A DNA stretch of 64,000 nucleotides from Fagopyrum homotropicum (lineage: Eukaryota > Streptophyta > Magnoliopsida > Caryophyllales > Polygonaceae), in NCBI GenBank assembly GCA_033239125.1, contig BSWB01000002.1, positions 153,994,409 to 154,058,408 on the forward strand, read 5' to 3'. The notes under the pieces were generated by a model. It worked only from the letters and a program-made list of their open reading frames with translations, did no database searches and was not told where the DNA came from. Shown here piece by piece: positions 36,914-48,998 of this stretch; the first letter of the stretch is position 1, and each line of letters starts with the position of its first letter. Made by a program: the position numbers and the translations under genes.

Positions 36914-38645
36914 ATGGCGTCTTCTCTAACCTTCTCATCAACGCTCTCTCTTACTCGCCTCCTTCCTTCCTTTCTCTCATCACCCAACCATAAAATCAAA
37001 CCCTCCCAAATTCCATTCGCCCAGAAAACTGATTTCACCTTTCTCTCTCGCTCTGCTTCTTCTCTCCCTTACACACCCCAGAGGGAGAGAACCAAGCTAG
37101 GGCATGATCCCGATGATCTTCCTATTCAGTTCGACGTTAATTACAATGCTAAGATTGCGGTAGAGAAAGATGAGTCTGAAGAGAAGCTTTTGGGCAGGTT
37201 CAGAAGAGAAGTTTTTAGGGCTGGGATTATACAAGAGTGTAAGAGAAGGAAGTACTTCGAGAACAAGCACGATAAGAAGAAGCGCAAAAATCGCGAAGCT
37301 GCCAAGCGAAATCGTAAAAGGTCGGTTCAATTCGTTTCGCTTATGCTTATTTGTGTTTTCTGATGAGACGATTGAAGGTTTGGTATCTCTATGGTTTTCA
37401 ATTTGACTGGAATCAGGCCTTTTGATGTTCGCTAGGGTTTTGTGTCCTTGTTCCCATATTACATTGCAGGCACTGATTTTTCTTTTGATTGAAACTGATT
37501 ATGTATCTTAGAACAAGAAATTGTGGGACCAAATGCATATACTCTAGTGTGCAAAATGCCGAGTGTCCTTTTTGTACCATAGAGAACAGGACCTTGAGAA
37601 TTCATGGCCCTCATGTGGGTATAAAAATGGTGGACTCACTATCCTTATTGGCTAGGTTTACAGTATGCTAATGTATCCTGCTTATATACCATAACCCTCC
37701 AGTAAGGTTCTTGATTGATTTGCAGTGAGGTTTTCATTGATCTCTTTTAATGGTTTCAGTGAAGTTCAAAATATTTGTATTGAAAACATGATATTTAATT
37801 CAGTTCTTGGTGTAAGCTTTTTTTGCTGCCTTCTTGTGAATGTTCTTGTGATTGTAGCTGATTGTATCTGATTGTATATACCTTAGAACAAGAAATTATG
37901 TGGAAATGAATGTATATTTATGATTTGGTTTGACAAACAGCATCATTGCATTACTAAATATATCATTCTTAGACTGTCTGACTTATTTGTGATAAGGAAA
38001 AATACTTCGGTGGTTCCGATGAAGTTGAAAAATATGACAATTGGCAATGACAATAACATCCTAAACCACTGATTTGTGCTGCAATTTCATACTTAGATTG
38101 GAATAATCCTTGGTTTTAGTGGTAATGGATCTGAAAATATGGCAATTGGCAATAACAACATCATCTTATCTTCAAAATACCATATTTGACTCTATTAAGA
38201 GTAAAAACTCATTAAGGGGACTTAATAGAGTAATAATAGTGGTAAGTTAATTAGAGGGTAAAAATTAGAGGCGTCTACAAAACAAAGGCCCCATAAAAAA
38301 TAGCCTACTTCACCCAATTCTTTCGTTTTCTTTTAGTGCCTTCTTTTGCAATAGTAGTTGTACAGTAGAAGGGATATCTTTTGATACTGTTGCATTTTTC
38401 GCAAGCTTCTTATACGTTCCCTGACACAAACTCGGACTAATCAGGTCACCACAGGCATCTAAAACATTGTGCAATTTGCAGCTTGTTAGTGTGATAGACA
38501 ACATTATCTCTACTCATTTGCATTTTTCTCTCTAATGTGCAGACGTCCACCGCCCAAATCCATAAATCCAGATAAGGATACGGTTAGTAAGAAACAAGAA
38601 TATGATCTGGATGATGATAATTGGGATCTTCCTGAAGATTTGTGA
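36914..38645 (+). CDS. RPS21: chloroplast 30S ribosomal protein S21 (bS21c)
   Basis: Two coding exons, 36914-37320 and 38543-38645, joined in frame (510 nt, 169 aa). The start MASSLTFSSTLSLTRLLPSF and the Ser/Thr-rich, acid-poor first 60 residues form a plastid transit peptide. The S21 domain (about residues 85-140) has LLGRFRREVFRAGIIQECKR followed by the basic helix KYFENKHDKKKRKNREAAKR. A short acidic tail (DLDDDNWDLPEDL) closes the protein, as in other plant plastid S21 proteins. bS21 binds the 16S rRNA 3' region of the small subunit and assists translation initiation. The 1.2-kb intron has no coding content. A SINE lies about 290 bp after the stop. Confidence 0.92.
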
Positions 38646-38914
38646 AGCAGGAATGTAGTTTTTAGCACAAGACTTTCAGAAGAATGTGAAGTTAGCTTTA
38701 GCAGGCCTTAGGATCAGGGATTTGAATCAGTCATTTTTAAGATTTCATGTATTGTAAATTATGTTTGAATGTTACTAGGCATTCGAGACTGTCTTGGAAG
38801 TTTCCGAGGCTTCTTGTGCTGTGCAATTTTGGCTGGAAAAATCTGATACCAAACATTTCTTTCCTAGGCTGTGACTGTGAAATTGTGATGAAGGAATGGA
38901 AAGGGATGAGTTGC

Positions 38915-39114
38915 AAGTTTGCCATGAAATACCAATACTTAGTTGGTCGAGTGGTTGTGGTGCTAGACTCTTTAAGTGTTAGCCTGTATGGAAAAATTGG
39001 TATTGGGAGGGTATCCCCAAATTGGGTCACAGCTTATACTCTTCCCGGATGTAGAGCAATTGAACCACGAGCTACTCTAACCTTTAAAAAAAAAAAAAGT
39101 TTGCCATGAAATAC
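38915..39114 (+). mobile_element. tRNA-derived SINE with 18-bp target duplication
   Basis: The body (about 38933-39096) starts near a tRNA-like box A (GGTCGAGTGGTTGTGG) and ends in a run of about 13 A residues after CTAACCTTT. It is flanked by the identical 18-mer AAGTTTGCCATGAAATAC at 38915-38932 and 39097-39114. An A tail plus long exact direct repeats is the signature of LINE-mediated insertion. Identical duplications imply a fairly recent event. It lies downstream of the RPS21 gene, possibly in or near its 3' UTR. Confidence 0.88.
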
Positions 39115-39134
39115 TTATGAGTCGGGCTGCATTT

Positions 39135-40372
39135 AGGCCCCGTTTGGCAGCATCTTATTGAAGCTTAAAGTAGCTTATGCTTTTACTGTACAAAATTGCT
39201 TCATGTTTGGGAGTGCAAGCTGAAGGAAGATGAAGGAAGAAGAAGCAGCTTATGAAAGCTGAAATTTATGGCCTTTTTATAAGCTCCCTTGGACAAGCTT
39301 ATGGGAGATTATGGAGCGGATGGATTTTGGAATTCTCGATATACCCTTGTAATTGCATCTATTTCCTTCCTGTCTTTTATTGCTGAAAAACACAGGTATT
39401 TGATCTTCTTCCTCCTATCTTCTTCTTCGATTCTTATTGAATGTAAGATCTTCTTCCTCCTATCTTCTTCTTCTTCGATTCTCTTTGAATGTATTATTTC
39501 TCTTCTTCGATTCTAGTCATTCTTCCATCTTCTTCTTCGATTCTCTTGATTTTTTGATTCCTTCTTCGATTCTTCCTCATTCTCTGTATTTTTGGTTATG
39601 AGATCCCTTCACTGTCCAAGCTGCAGCTATGGAGGACTTGAAATCTCTTCAGTGTGCAAGTATAATACACCCTTTGCTGTCTATTTTTTTACCTTAAAAA
39701 GGATGGAAATCTGAATCTTCAACGTTTCTATTTGTTCATCTGTACAAGATTGGGAGTTTATTTTCTATAATTTCTCTTGTTATATACTTTTGCCTATGCT
39801 ATACCATTTTTTGGTTATGAAAATTAAGCAACATTGTATAGTCTTATGAGAATGAGATGAAAAGGACGTAGGGCTCAACTGCTTCTCAAATGGCGAAGGG
39901 CGATTTTTCTTTTGTCGGGGAGGGAGGCAGTACATGTGAGGTTAAAAGACTCATTTCTCTTGTAATATTTCAAGAAGGAAGGATTCAGATTTAAAAAATT
40001 TTCTCCTTAATGTTTTTAAATTTTATTTATCATATATTTTAATTCGAATTTATTTATAGTACAATATTAATTATTTTTTAAAGAAATATTTAACTACAGA
40101 ATTATTATTTGCCGAAAAACTTATTTCATAATATTTATTCAAATATAACATCATTTACATAATTATTTCTATCACCATAAAAAATAACCACTATAAAATA
40201 CTAATAAAGCCATTTTCGGTAATTTTACGTTTCAATCAGCTTGTACCTCCCAAACGCTATACTAGCTTATTACAAACAATCATCTACTTAAATCAGCTTC
40301 TTATTTCAGCTTCCGTTTCAGCTTCAGCTTCAACTTCAGCTTCATTCAGCTTCTGCTTCCCAAACGGACCCT
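39135..40372. mobile_element. hAT-like non-autonomous element
   Basis: The left end AGGCCCCGTTTGGCAGC faces the complemented right end AAGGGTCCGTTTGGGAAGC. Subterminal repeats of AGCTTCAGCTTC / GAAGCTGAA occur in both flanks (39230-39300 and 40300-40350). It contains TCTTCTTCGATTCT tandem motifs at 39410-39560 and no transposase. An 8-bp target duplication was not evident. Confidence 0.7.
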
Positions 40373-40589
40373 TAATGATTTTCTTTTTACCTCAAAAAAG
40401 TGTTTTTTTTAGACGTTATATAAGATTATCACGGATAAACTTATGTAATGCATATAAAATAAGTCTTTTTTGCATTGAACTACTTTGTTTTTGGGTAATT
40501 TGTGCATCCTTTTATATCTAATATAACTTATTTATTTTTTTTGGTAAAAAATCGGGAGCCAGTAACTGGCCTAGTGGGTACGAACAAGT

Positions 40590-41360
40590 ATGATGTTTGA
40601 CTAAAAAAACGAGCAAACAAATGATTGTCTGGCCCGAGTTTACATTTACCCAAGTCTACATTTATTTAAGTTATCCAAATGTATAGTTGTGTGTAAATGT
40701 AGAAAATTTATTTCCCATGTCATCAAGTTAATAGGTTTTCTGTGAAGTTCTTAGGAAATGAATGTGATTTTCTAAGATAGACTTCTCCTTCAGACTACAC
40801 AAGTGACTATACACTTATAACATTGATATCCGGTTCGGGCGGGTAGAGGCAATGGTTCGATTCCGTTCAGGTTAGGTCACTGTGCTGAAAAGCTATATTT
40901 TTAATTAAAACTTTAAAATGTATATTAAATATGAAGGATGATGATAGGGTTTAAACTTAAGGTTAAAAAAAGAGCCTACAACCAACACTTAATGTTATGT
41001 GTATATTTTTTTTGCATTTTCTATATCTAATACGACTTTTTCATATCTTTAGTAGAAGAAAAAGAACCTAATAACAGCCTCGAGGATATGAACATGGCAT
41101 GGGTCTAAATTTCATTCTTGATCCCAAAAAATGGACATGAAAAATAATTTTGTCCGGCCTAAGTTTTTTTTTACCAAGTCTGTATTTATAAAGTTTGCAT
41201 AAGTATATAACTATTACTAAATATAAAAATGTATTTCCCATGTCATCAAATCAAGATGTTATTCGTTGTAAAGTTCTAATAAAATGTATGTGATTTATAA
41301 GCTAGACTTCTCCATCAGTCTCCACAAGTGGCTATAAACTTATAACATTGGATATTGTGG
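40590..41360 (+). repeat. imperfect direct duplication (about 540-bp period)
   Basis: The segment 40620-40835 (CCGAGTTTACATTTACCCAAG ... CACTTATAACATTG) is repeated in diverged form at 41150-41355 (CCTAAGTTTTTTTTTACCAAG ... AACTTATAACATTG). Both contain TTTCCCATGTCATCAA and TAGACTTCTCC.TCAG. It is non-coding. Confidence 0.75.
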
Positions 41361-41399
41361 TAAAACATTTCTTAATTTATTACAACTGATATGTTCTCG

Positions 41400-42254
41400 A
41401 ATGAGGACCACACAAACCGCAAGTGTACGGATGTATTTAGTTGTAGCATATGATAGAAATCAAGTCTCCACCGGTCTCCATTGGTTGGAAAACTGAAAAA
41501 GGAGTTGAGTCGGGATAAGGAGAGGTAGTGATCCACATTCACGAGGAGGAAAGGGTGTGATATTCCCTACCATCCCTATCTATGTTCAATTCCAAGGAAC
41601 TAAAGAGTTCTTATAGAGTGAAATCTGATACACCCTTGGATGCTGCTACCATATGTGTCTCCACCTGAGTCGACCCGTCAAGAGACATACCGTGTCTTCA
41701 CTCCACCGTGACATGATGTTGACCCGTTTTCACAACAAGTCTCCTTGTTTTTCTATCTTTGGCTTATGTAATAATAGAAGGGATATTTTTGTTGAATATT
41801 CTCTTCTAAGGTTTACCATTGGACCCTTTTAGACCTTTCATTTAGACTTTTCATTTTAGACCTTTCATTTTTTACATTTCGTTCCAGCACCATCCTTTAT
41901 ATAAGGGATGTATGGTTTCACTTGTAATTCATGTTCAAATGAAATCAAGTTTAGGTGAAGATAAATCCTTCTCCTTGATTTTGGGCATCACCTCTTCCCT
42001 CTCAAAGTTTTTCCTTGGATCTTCAATCCAAGACTTCACATTCGAGGATTATTCAAGAATCAACTATCCACTTCACGGATTGCTCAATCAACCCTGATCG
42101 GATCAACCATTTGCTTCCGCATCCATCTTATAGCTTAAGCCAATCATATTCTATCTTTGATCCACCGGCACATCAACATAAGGAGTAGTTGAAGCTTAAT
42201 CTCGGTCTAGATACGAAATTTATCGTTTAACGTATCCAAGGACACGACAAAATC
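41400..42254. other. probable LTR-derived sequence
   Basis: The opening phrase AACCGCAAGTGTACGGATGT resembles the complemented 3' end of Ty3/gypsy LTRs, and CTTTATATAAGGGATG near 41895 resembles an LTR TATA region. I cannot set boundaries or find a partner LTR. Confidence 0.35.
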
Positions 42255-44304
42255 ATTGTAGGTGAACTCTTTCCCTCCTAAAAGTTAGGCCAACCAATCC
42301 TAGAAGCTAATCATTGGAAGTCATCGACAATTCCCATGGTTATGATGAGATTTGGGTATAGGTAACGGGTAGGAAGTATGGTTAGATTTTCCCGCCTATC
42401 ATAATCCATATTCCATCATTTTAGGATCTTAATTTGTATAGGCCCGAAAGGAGGTGGCAAGGTCGGTGGAGGGAGACTTTTTGTGGATATCATTTAAAGT
42501 TTATCACAATTTGGGTCGATGAATGGGTTGTGTCAAAATTCCAAGGGGCCTAAAGAGAAATACATTTGTTGGCACTTGCTAATTGTTGCTTTCTAGTTCC
42601 CACATTTTTTATTTAAAAAAAAAATTTTGAAAAAGGGAAAACGGTTAGGTTGGACTATCTTCTAGAGGTAGTCCACCCTAAAACATCCTTTTGGATGAGA
42701 ACACAAAGTTGGGGATCGCCAGAAAAACTAGTATTGGGGTTCGAAATTCCCAGATGGGTCAGTCGGTCAGCAACACGGTTGGTTTCTCTGAAAATATGCA
42801 TGATGTGGACTTCGTCAAAGAAGCGGAGATCCAGCATGGAGTCGGAAATAATCATCTCGACCTCCCACGGGCAACTCCACAGTCCTTGAAGTGCCTTGAT
42901 AACACAAATATTATCACCCTTGATTTCGATCTTTTTATTTTTAAGAAGGGTAAACAATTTAAAAGAGAATTAGCAATTGGAAGAGAAACACGATCCTTCA
43001 AGCAACACAACGGGATACGACAAGTGGTAATAACTCGTGTATTTTATGCGAGAGGGGTGTCCAACCTTGCTTGGTTACGACATTTTTGGTACTCACCCCT
43101 TTACCATCTGATCCTTGCTGCAATTATTTTTCGTTTTCGTTTTGCATAAAAAAATTTATCTTTGAAATAAAAGTTTTCTCTTTTTTCTTCAAATTCAAAT
43201 GAATTTTACAATTTATGGTTTTATTGATAAAATACCGATTTTATGTGAAAGTTTTTCAAAACACTAATTTTTGACTCAATCAAAAGCTAAAAAAACTTGA
43301 AATATTATTAAGTGATCAAATAGATATTTTGGATTGATCAAATCAATAATAAAGAGCTCTACTGTGAGATCCTTGTAGGTGAACTCTTCCCCTCCTAAAA
43401 AATTAGACCATTCAATCCTAAAAGTTAACCATTGAAATTCATCAAAAATTTTCATGTTTGTGATGAGATTTGGGTCTAGGTATTGGGTAGGAAGCCTGGT
43501 TTTTATTTTCTAGCCTATTAAAATCCATATTCCATATTTTTAGGATCTTTATTTTTATAGGCCCGAAAGGATGTTGAGAGGATGTTGGAGGAAAATTTTT
43601 TGTGGATATCATTTAAATTTTATCATAATTTGGGTCGATGAATGTGCTGTGTCAAAAGCCCAAGAGGCCAAAGGCAGCATGTGTAGGAACTTGTTCACTG
43701 TTGCTTAATAGTTTCCACATTAAAATGAGAGATATTAAGAAGAGGTGTAAAGTAGTTTAAAAGAACATTAACAACTGAAAGAAAAACATGATCCTTCGGG
43801 TATTGCAATGGGATATGACGAGTGGTCAAACTCGCGTATTTTATGCAAGAGGGGTGTCTAGGCAGTCCAACCTCAATCAGGATATCTTGTATGATACATG
43901 TATCACCATCATCCTTATCATCTCATTGGTGGAATTTGTGTTGTTTATTATTTTTCTTTTGAAATACTAGCTCTTAAATTCATTTATTTAACTTTAACCA
44001 ATCACATGATAGTGATTAGTGATACATGTGTTACTGATACAAGAGATCATGATTGGTCCATCCTTGCTTGGTTACAACATTTTGGGCACTAACCCCTTTA
44101 GCATCTTATCATTACCACATTTTTTTCATTTTAGATTTACTTAACATTTTTTAATCTTTGAAATAAAGATTTATTCTTTTTTTTTGTTTGTTTTCAAACT
44201 CAAACTAGTTTTTAGATTTCAGGTTTTTATTCATAAATAGCAATTTATGTGAGATTTTATTGAAACACTAGTTTTCACTCAAGTGAAATAAAAAAAAACT
44301 TATT
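42255..44304 (+). repeat. 725-bp-class tandem repeat, units A and B
   Basis: Two diverged copies of one unit. Shared blocks include TGATGAGATTTGGGTCTAGGTA, TATCATTTAAAGTTTATCA, TTCCCACATT.AAA, TTTAAAAGA.AATTA.CAA, GGATA.GACAAGTGG and CATTTT.GG.ACTCACCCCTTTA. Unit A (42255-43190) is interrupted at 42640-42957 by the RNase H fragment. Unit B (43190-44195) carries an extra stretch around 43815-44060. The start of another unit follows at 44195. Two more units lie at 47712-48998. No protein is encoded. Confidence 0.8.
42640..42957 (-). pseudogene. LINE-type RNase H fragment, copy 2
   Basis: The minus strand encodes the second half of an RVT_3 RNase H domain: KKIEIKGDNICVIKALQGLW, MLDLRFFDEVHIMHIFRETN, RVADRLTHLGISNPN and a GWTTSRR C-terminus. 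It is highly similar to 21151-21440 and shares the same boundary. It is inserted into tandem-repeat unit A. Confidence 0.8.
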
Positions 44305-44960
44305 AAAGGTATTGGATGGCGGGTGAACAATGGAGCATCGATCAACGTCGAGACTAACCCTTCAATATGTGATAACTCTGGAAGCTTCGCATGTGTTGTC
44401 CAACTATTGTCCATGATTTTGATCCACAACTTACTCAAAATGTTTATGACCTCTTTACTCCTTATAGCTCATGAGACTTTCACCCGATTTGCGACATTTT
44501 TGTTCTAGATGATGCTTCCTATATATCCAAAATCCAGTTGAGCCCCCACAGACCTTCTGATGTTTTGTACTAGTGGCCCAACATAATTGAATTCTTCATT
44601 GTCAAGAGCGCCTATTGGTTGGGGTGTTGTAATCACATCTATAATTGGACTGCTTTGCTCTCTCGCAATATGGAAAACCTTTGTAATAGATTGTGGAAAC
44701 TTTGTTTACCCAAAAAGGTGCATAACTTTATGTGGTGTTTGTGCTCAAACATGCTCAGTGTAAGTGTCAATCTCTATATGAGACGTATAATCGATTTTGC
44801 ATCCTGCTCATGTTGTGGATTTTGTTTTAAGACTGCCCTACATGCTATTTTCGCCTGTACATCATCCATGAAAGTGTGGTATCTCCTGGAAACATATTCC
44901 TCTCGCTTTGGGATTCACAAGGTGTCCATGTTGCTAGGGAATTCGTTGTTAGAGCCTTGA
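44305..44960 (+). pseudogene. LINE reverse-transcriptase C-terminal (zf-RVT) fragment
   Basis: The first part reads WRVNNGASINVETNPSICD, the conserved phrase that follows the reverse transcriptase in plant LINEs. A frameshifted later part gives LWKLCLPKKVHNFMWCLCSN, CSCCGFCFKTALHAIFAC and SMKVWYLLE, the zinc-binding zf-RVT domain (CxxC and HxxxxC). Stops (near 44505 and 44957) and shifts break it. Confidence 0.8.
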
Positions 44961-45574
44961 TCTTCTAGACCTGCAGAAACGAGCAATTATTTGATGTTCA
45001 TCCTCTAAATATCGGGCTTTTTAAGAGAGGATTATAGGCACTTTATCAACAACTTTTGATCTTGGAAATCAAAACCCCCAACATGCCACTTATTATGCAC
45101 CATCCGCTAGTTGGACAAAACATCTTGATGCAGGAGCTTCTCCAAACCTATCTCGCTTCAGGGCCATAACCATGGAAGCTAGGAGGAAAGAAGTGACGAG
45201 CACTCCAAGGAGGAGAAGAGGAAGAATCAGAAGCTTCAAGACCATAACCATGGAAGGTAGAAGTCAAAAAGTGAAGAACACTCTTAGAACAAGAAAAGGG
45301 AAGAATCAAATTCATTTCTATAAGATAAATGAATAAAATTTACACGGAAGAAATGGAAACCATTTTAGCAGAGAGACGAAGACCATTTTGGCATTCGCGG
45401 ACCACTTCTCATAAGGAAATAATGAACATCTTTGAGAAAGAAATGAAGACCGTCAAAGTAATGAAGACCATCTCCAATAGAGAAACAAAGACCAATTATT
45501 GGAGATGGAAGATGACAAGAACCACGTATGCATGAAAACCAACTTTCCCATCCAAGAACACGTGTGAACAGAAG
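44961..45574. other. repeat-derived DNA, no gene
   Basis: A purine-rich segment with GAAGACCAT and AGACGAAGACCATTTTGG repeats. The frames are simple-sequence-like and match nothing that I recognise. Confidence 0.4.
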
Positions 45575-47253
45575 TGTAACATCCCAAGTTTTGGGAACTC
45601 GAAGTGTTACGGGCTAGGACCTCACAATGGGTCCCGACCCTCAGAGTATCAACGACACAACAGATCTTACAACAAGACATAAATAAATGAAAACCAAAAC
45701 TTATAAAAAAACCCCCAAAGTTTAAACAATGGGAAGCGTAAAAGACTCACAACTGAGTTCAAAACAAAGTGAAAACAACAACAGAAATATAAACCCGATT
45801 CCTTCCTATAATGTACGAGAATCCCGATTGACCACACCGTCCGGATCACTCAACAACATCCCTAACCCGCGGAACATCTACAACATCGGTATAAACCGTT
45901 AGCTAACATTCTAGATATCAGAAAGACATTAAAGCCACAAACACATATAAGGTAACATAAACATATAACATGCTCACACTCAACCGGTTATTATCTTTCA
46001 TTAACTTAACCATTACTAATTCAACTTCTTTAGTCACACGAGAATCTCTCGAAACTTGCCTCCGTTTCCATCGACCAACAGGAATAGATCAGTACTATCC
46101 GTTACCTGCGGGCCTGGGTTGCAAGAGCACCTCCTAGTCTTTTGTAGAACTTGACAAGTGGTCACCGCCCGGTTATCATACACTTGGGTCAATTACAGTT
46201 ATAAAGGTCAATCCTAGTCCGGTTATCCATTATAACAATAACAACAACACAAACAAGTCAATGCACTCAAACTAATATACGGAATGAAGCTAAGTAAGTC
46301 CAAGAGACTTACCTCACTCGAAGGTAACTCGTAGATCAACAACAACTCAGTTTCCCGCAGAAAAGGAGAAAGGAAATTCTGTTCACACAAGACATCACGA
46401 ATCAAGAACCAAAACAATTGCTAGAAGTCTATAACTTCTAGTCTTTGTGATCTTTAAGAGATTTACACAAGTTAGGGTAACAAACCCTAGTCTTACAGAT
46501 CACCAAGGGTCAACAATATCCACAAAAGCCATGGAAAAGAACGAGAGAAGCAAGGAAGGAAGCAGCTCACCAAAGACGGGGCAGTTGAACAGCACTGCAA
46601 GGGCGGTGGAACCAACAGCCGCTGGGGCGGCTCTGTGCAGTCGCGGGGGCGGTTTTTGTGACAAAACCTGCGTTGGGCCTCCTTTCAACAACAACTCACA
46701 TCAAGGACACCAAGGCTTGATTCCTTGATCCAAACACGTCAAGACTCAACCAAAAGAGCCTGAGAACAACAACGAATCAACACCGGGGATGCCACCAAGA
46801 ATCAAGGTTCAAATTTGATTCTTGTAGAAGAAGAAAAGAGAAGAACGAAAGAAGAAAACGAAACAGAAGGAAAGGCATGCAGCAACTCATGAACGTGAGG
46901 AAGAAACAAGGAAGGAGGAAACTTACACGTCCAACAAGAGATCACAAGAACGGAGGGCTGCAACTTTCGAGGTTGAAGAAGAGTGTAAGCAAGAAACGAG
47001 AAAAAGAAGGAAAAAAGGGGATTTATAGGAAACGGATAAAAAGAAGGATGGAAGGACGTTCTAGTGTTAAGAACAAGATAGGAAAGCTGACCTATAAGAT
47101 GGAAGATCGGTTCTTCTATCTTTAAAAAGAAAATAAAACAAACGAAAAACAGATCGGCGCGATCTAGGGCAAAACCGCAAGGGTGGTTTGCCTTGCTGCA
47201 GGGGCGACTCCCTTCACCGCGGGGGCGGTGAAGGTAAAAACTGGGGCATTACA
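45575..47253 (+). mobile_element. solo LTR, TGTAACATCCC...GGGGCATTACA type
   Basis: It begins TGTAACATCCC and ends GGGGCATTACA, an LTR with TGTAA/TTACA inverted ends. The flanking 5-mers are AGAAG (45570-45574) and GGAAG (47254-47258), a target duplication with one mismatch. There is no internal domain, so it is a solo LTR left by recombination, 1679 bp long. Inside are four GC-rich hairpins (46593-46608, 46617-46632, 47172-47189, 47211-47234) of the same kind as those in the Athila-type element, but on the opposite strand. Confidence 0.82.
46593..47234 (-). repeat. GC hairpin cluster, reverse orientation
   Basis: Four stems with four-base loops. 46593-46608 is CACTGC-AAGG-GCGGTG (one T-G pair). 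46617-46632 is AGCCGC-TGGG-GCGGCT. 47172-47189 is AAACCGC-AAGG-GTGGTTT (one G-T pair). 47211-47220 pairs perfectly with 47225-47234 across GGGG, a 10-bp stem. Other C/G-rich copies near 46640 are less perfect. Confidence 0.8.
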
Positions 47254-47534
47254 GGAAGAGAGGATGGATCGATTCTATAATGGATCTAGAAGATCATGAA
47301 AGCTCACATAACCTTTCAAATACACATAGGAGAAGGAACATAAGCAAGAAGGAGATTGGCCATGCACATACATCAGAACGTCCATACCCATGCAACGTCG
47401 AAACGGACAAGCCATGCATCAACACTTTCACCAACAGGACATCCATGCATGGATATTGGAGAGCTGATTTTCGGCCCTTGCTATACTATTTTCCAGCCCA
47501 TAAACACACTTTCACCAACGAGCGATGGCTTCTA

Positions 47535-47535
<1 letters not shown>

Positions 47536-47620
<85 letters not shown>
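47536..47620. repeat. (TA)n microsatellite, about 42 units
   Basis: Pure TA run. It is followed directly by a GGCGCTAGCTGCTGGCGCCGG island like those near 3.6 kb. Confidence 0.97.
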
Positions 47621-47624
<4 letters not shown>

Positions 47625-47711
47625 AAGGCGCTAGCTGCTGGCGCCGGTGCTAAATGCCATTGAAATGTGGTTACTTTTATTCTTTTTTAAAACGAGCCTC
47701 GTGTGTTTAGC

Positions 47712-48998
47712 TTTCTCGTTTTGAATTTATGGTTTCTATTGATAGAATATTTTTAGGTAATCACTTTCCAAAAAACCAATTTTAACTCAATTGAAATAAA
47801 AAAAATTCAAACTATTATATTCATGATAAAATAGATATTATTGATTGATTAATTCAATAACAAGGAGCCCTAAATATCTAGACCACCCAATCCTAGAAGT
47901 TAGCTATTGGAATTCATCGAAAATATGTACGGTTGTGATGAGATTTGGGTCTAGGTAATAGGTAGGAAGCATGGTTATCATAATCCATATTCCATATTCC
48001 ATATTTTTAGTATCTTAATTTCTATAGGCACATTAGGAGGTTGTGAGGTTGGTGGAGGAAGACTTCTTGTGGGTATCATTTGAATTTTGATGTTTATCAC
48101 CACATGGGTTGATGAATGAGTTGTGTCAAAAGCCCAAGTGACCCAAAGACAAATAAATGTGTAGAAAATTGATAATTATTGTTTTCTAGTTCCCACATTG
48201 AAAAGAGAGTGACTAATAAGAGATGTAAAGTAGTTTAAAAGAGAATTAGCAAATGAAAGAAAAACATGCTCCTTCAGGCAGTACAATGGGATATGACGAG
48301 TGGTGTCCACCCTTGCTTGGTTACGACATTTTGGGCACTCACCCCTTTACCATCCGATCCTTATGCATATTTTTTTTTAATTTAACTTAATTTTTTAATC
48401 ATTGAAATAAAAAAATTAATTTTATTGTTTGTTTTCAAACTCAAATGACTTTTTGAATTTATTTTTTTAATTGATAAAATATTATGTGAATAATTTTCCA
48501 AACCACTAGTTTTGACTCAAATGAAATCAAAAAAAATTCAAAATATTATATTGATGATAAAATAGATAATTTGGATTGATTAATTCAATGTAAATGAGTC
48601 TTCAAAACCTAGACCACTCAATCCTAAAAGTTAACAATTGGAATTCATCAAAAAATTTGGTGGTTGTGATGAGATTTGGGTCTAGGTAATAGGTAGGAAG
48701 CATTGTTATTCTTTCTAAACAATCATAATCCATATTCCATATTTTTAGGATCTTAATTTTTATAGGCATGTTAGGAGTTGAGAGGTTGGTGGAGGAAGAC
48801 TTCTTGTGGATATCATTTGAAGTTTATCAAAACATGGGTCAATGAATGGGTTATGTCAAAAGCCCAAGTGGCCCAAAGACAAATAAATGTGTTGACACTT
48901 GGTAATTATCGTTTGATAGTTCCCACATTGAAAAGAGAGGGACTAATAAGAGATGTGAAGTAGTTTAAAAGAGAATTAGCAGATGAAAGAAAAACATG
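47712..48998 (+). repeat. 725-bp-class tandem repeat, units C and D
   Basis: Unit C (47712-48436) and unit D (48437-48998) are head-to-tail copies of the repeat seen at 42255-44304. They share TTGATAAAATATT, GGGTCTAGGTAATAGGTAGG, TTCTTGTGG.TATCATTTGAA, GTGTCAAAAGCCCAAGTG and AGTTCCCACATTGAAAAGAG. Unit D is cut at 48998, where a TGTAACACCCG sequence begins. Confidence 0.85.

Noticed and set aside
47280..47621. 113-aa open frame ending in alternating Tyr-Ile residues
   Set aside because: The tail is simply the (TA)n microsatellite translated; the rest has no motif and overlaps LTR flank.
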